Positions 56,520 through 59,351 of a stretch of DNA of 59,351 nt are shown here, in pieces. The notes under the pieces were generated by a model that made no database searches, had not been told where the DNA came from, and saw only the letters and a program-made list of their open reading frames with translations. The position numbers and the translations under genes are program-made. The first letter of the stretch is position 1, and every line of letters starts with the position of its first letter. Source of the stretch: Chara braunii (taxonomy: Eukaryota > Streptophyta > Charophyceae > Charales > Characeae); the NCBI GenBank assembly GCA_003427395.1, contig BFEA01000164.1:2456197-2515547 (forward strand). Reading direction: 5' to 3'.

Positions 56520-58679
56520 GTGAGTAGGGGCTGGTCTATCTATATGACTGTAGGATTAGAGTTCCTCTGCACACAGAGGTCGTGGTAGGGGTATACCCCC
56601 TCTGAGTCAGTCAGGCGAGTCCCGTCTAGTTGTATATACATAGGTGGTGGTGTGTGATCGGCTTCAGCTTTATGTGTGATACTATATAGGGAAAGAGACT
56701 TAGTTGTATGATATCTACGACATACGTGACTTGCATTTTCAGTTGTGTGTTTCGGATACTTTTACTTGTATCTTTGAGTAGGTTTTGAGAGTCCATGACA
56801 CCAGGGACGTAAGTCTATCCTGCGGAGTGAGACAGTGGAATGAGTATTTGAGTGTTTTCGGGGCAGACATTTTTGTTCCCAAATGTATCCTACGAGTTTG
56901 TGTGTTGAGGTTTTGAGTTGGGTGTTGTATTGAGACTTGAAGGAGATATTTTGCTCCCGAATATATCTTTGATTCCAGACTATGTGAGACTTATTCTTGT
57001 GACGATCACAATCACTCTCATACGTGTGGTTTCATCCCAATGAGTGAGGACTTTGTGTGAGAGATGTGTGGGATGCATCTCATGTATGTGTATTGTGTGA
57101 TTGTGATTGCCGTCTACTCTTCGGTATACTCGTGCGGCCTGCCCATGGGCGGGCGGAACGGCCAGGTATAAGAGGAGGCAGCGCGACCGTTTTGTGACAG
57201 ATGTATGAGGACCCTGAGGGGTCTTGCGATCCTATAAGGCTCGGATGCTTACCATGCCAAGTGTTTATGGCTGAGCTGTGAAGGGGACCCATAAGTTGGC
57301 GCTTAGTTTGAATTGTTTTGTGTTTAAGTTAGGGAGGTAGCCCATAAGAAGGCTCCTCAGTTGAGTTGTTCTATAATTGGGACCCCACGGATTATGGAAG
57401 ATGGGGATGTTGTCTATTGACGGCAGTGTAACCCAGGTCGCATGAGAGGGTGCCTGGGAGAGCTGTTGAGAGGGACCCCCTTCATGCGAAAAATGGGTGA
57501 TAGATATAAGGACATGGTAAGCAATGCTTGAATGATAAAGTGTGACGAGAGGAACCAGGGTTACGAGTTGGAATCATTGGTGGAACTGAGAAGGTCGCAA
57601 GTCAGTGCATAAAGATGTCATGGGATGTGTGGTCTGCTGTCTCTCATCAAGTCAGTAGGCCACGGCCTCATGTGAGCCTAGCGGTGAAATTGTTTGTGAT
57701 TGTGAGAAAGGGGTCGTGCCCTCTATGTTGTCCCATAAGGGGCCGGTAAAATACCCTTAAAAGTAGGGCAGATCCCTGCGTCGTCCCGCAGTGGCCCTCG
57801 GAGTTTGTTTTGCGACGCACCGTCTAGACACCTGTGCTAATCCTAAGGCATATTAGGGAATACCAAACTAAACGGTAAAGGTTAGCACCTCTAGGGCGCA
57901 ACCCCTATTGGATGGCTGCAAGCCAGCACAACCTGGCTGCGGGCCCACGTCTACCAGCAGAGTAAGAGTTTAACAGGTTATGCACGCCCCGAGGAAATTA
58001 CTCTGGTGGAATGGCGGGGATATGAGTCGAGTTGTTTGGGCACCCTGATTGGATGCCTATTAGGAGAAAACCTTTCGTTGCATAACCAACGAAGGGACTG
58101 CCGCTAAGATAACAATGCGGTAGGCCGTAGATCTGGCTCGATCAACCAGACTATGGTGGGCCAGGATGAAGACATGGCGTTTCTGTACTAGACTACAGAA
58201 AAAGCTGAGAGGAGATTTATGTATATCTATATATCTATATATATATAGATATAGATATATATATATGTTTGGTTGTGGGGATTTTCGCGAGGGAGGCAAG
58301 AGTGCCTTCTGAGGTCTCGTCTAAGGCCCGCGTCCCCGTATGACTCTGCTTGCAAGAGGGGGTCTAACTGGGACACCCAACGAAAAGTCGGCGTTTGTCT
58401 AGGACGAAGGGGGAAGGACGGTTTGAGGTGGCCTTTGGAACTTATGCTGTAGTATTGATGCGTAATACACCTGTGTCCTGATGTCAGGACAACGGAAACC
58501 CTGGTTGAAACCGTGGCAGCATATAGTTATGTCGGCATGGAGTGTTGGAGGCCTCGACCCTGAGTCTGTCGGCTAATCGGATTTGGTTCCGCTCTCGTCA
58601 GCATTTGGAATGTGAATGAGTTTGTAGCCTTCTGATTTGCCGTAGCGACCGGGACGTCGCTTAATATAGTCCGGTAGGT
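56520..58679 (+). other. Long 3' non-coding region of the element
   Basis: About 2.2 kb without a recognisable gene. CCCATAAG occurs three times (57,288, 57,341 and 57,732). The only clear purine tract, GACGAAGGGGGAAGGACGG near 58,402, is ~260 bp before the LTR. No polypurine tract lies directly at the LTR edge. Confidence 0.5.
58220..58266. repeat. (TA)n / TATC microsatellite
   Basis: Alternating TA with interspersed TATC and GATA words; largely self-complementary. Confidence 0.9.
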
Positions 58680-59351
58680 TGTAGGCGCGAATACCCTTAC
58701 AAGGGTATCCGCCCTGGTTTTTGCAAATGACAGAAAAATGGGTTTGGTCGGCATAAGTCGGGCGAGGTACGACGGAGTCCGGGGCCCGTCCTGACTGAGC
58801 TAGAGGGTATGTGGGCGCGCAGTTTTAAGGCGCGCATCTGATTTTTCTGGTTGAGGGAGCGGCCGGTCTAGTCGACCGACCTGGGACGTGCTGCGGATTT
58901 TGTTTGAGGGATGAAAGTCGTTCTTGGGTAGTGTGCGTGGCCGACGGTGGGACTGGCACGCCGCTAGGCACACGGGGTGGTGACGACACGGTCCAAGTAG
59001 GCCGGTGCGGGTACCTAATGTTGGCGGGCCAGTTGCAGGTGGGAAACGAGGGCCTAGGCTGTTCTTCCTAGGCCTAGGCACGACGCGGCACTGCTTCACA
59101 TTGAAGCTCGCGCTTCACTTTATCAGGCTTGGGCTTAGCCCTATTGGTTACGGTATTGGACTATTGCGGCGGAGGTGCCGGGATCGAGGGTCGGTGGGGC
59201 GTCGGCGCAACAGCAGCAAGGCGTTATGGAGGAAACCGAGGGGTTGAGGGCCCTACCGGGCTATCCCCCTCTGGTTTTGTTGAGCCCGCGCGGCGACTAG
59301 GCCGGTCCATGGGACCGATGGAACTTTAACCCCGCACCCTGTTTAAGGATC
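58680..59351 (+). repeat. 3' LTR, start only (cut by window edge)
   Basis: Begins TGTAGGCGCGAATAC, like 39,921. It carries the same terminal hairpin (58,691-58,708) and follows the 5' copy to GTTTAAGGATC at the last base. It retains ~66 bp near 59,157-59,222 and ~24 bp near 58,785-58,810 that the 5' copy lacks. Confidence 0.85.

Larger units (their letters stand above)
39921..59351 (+). mobile_element. Very large decayed Ty3/gypsy-type LTR retrotransposon
   Basis: Two copies of the same terminal sequence starting TGTAGGCGCGAATAC occur at 39,921 and 58,680 in the same orientation. Between them lie gag-, protease-, RT-, RNase H- and integrase-like segments in that order, the Ty3/gypsy order, followed by a second gag-like ORF. 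The element is longer than 19.4 kb and its right end lies beyond the window. It carries many stops and frameshifts and cannot be autonomous. The left flank is satellite unit 18. A target-site duplication cannot be checked because the right flank is outside the window. Confidence 0.85.

Noticed and set aside
57288-57739. Three CCCATAAG words in the 3' region as further members of the hairpin array
   Set aside because: They lack the GAT-TGGA half and no complementary lower stems were found around them.

Overview
The window is nuclear DNA of a eukaryote and is almost entirely repetitive. No intact host gene was found. The pol-like proteins are Ty3/gypsy type, and their wording resembles my memory of repeats from charophyte green algae such as Chara. 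That assignment is inference from memory, not from a search.

Layout. (1) 1-12,665 and 16,332-39,920 are one head-to-tail satellite family of 18 units. The first three units are about 3.3-3.7 kb; the other fifteen are mostly about 1.5-1.8 kb and lack a ~2.05 kb internal segment. Each unit carries nested inverted repeats (arms up to 36 bp), a conserved 12-bp hairpin, a TATA-containing palindrome, and a short reading frame that is open in some copies and broken in others. (2) 12,666-16,331 interrupts the array with an ~89-bp minisatellite, two (GA)n tracts, a possible Pol III A/B-box pair and AT-rich filler. (3) 19,449-20,317 is an insertion in a (TA)n tract with two hammerhead-ribozyme-like cores on either side of an assembly gap. 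(4) 39,921 to the right edge is a very large, decayed LTR retrotransposon. It has a 5' LTR-like sequence, a ~4 kb leader, gag, protease, RT-RNase H, integrase, a second gag-like ORF ending in a CCHC zinc knuckle, a ~2.2 kb 3' untranslated stretch and the start of the 3' LTR at 58,680.

Most interesting signal. At 44,193-45,077, in the leader of the retrotransposon, there are eleven hairpins sharing one hexaloop (UAAGAU). Their stem sequences differ from copy to copy but stay complementary, with compensatory changes in the lower, apical and outer helices. I know of no described element like it.

Caveats. A 38-bp Nextera mate-pair junction adapter lies inside the assembly at 40,733-40,770, between two copies of a ~283-bp segment. 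Two single-N joins (12,486 and 13,506) are flanked by identical 85-bp and 47-bp sequences. Two long N gaps exist (19,698-20,192 and 46,779-47,228). Copy number and order of repeats are therefore not fully reliable.
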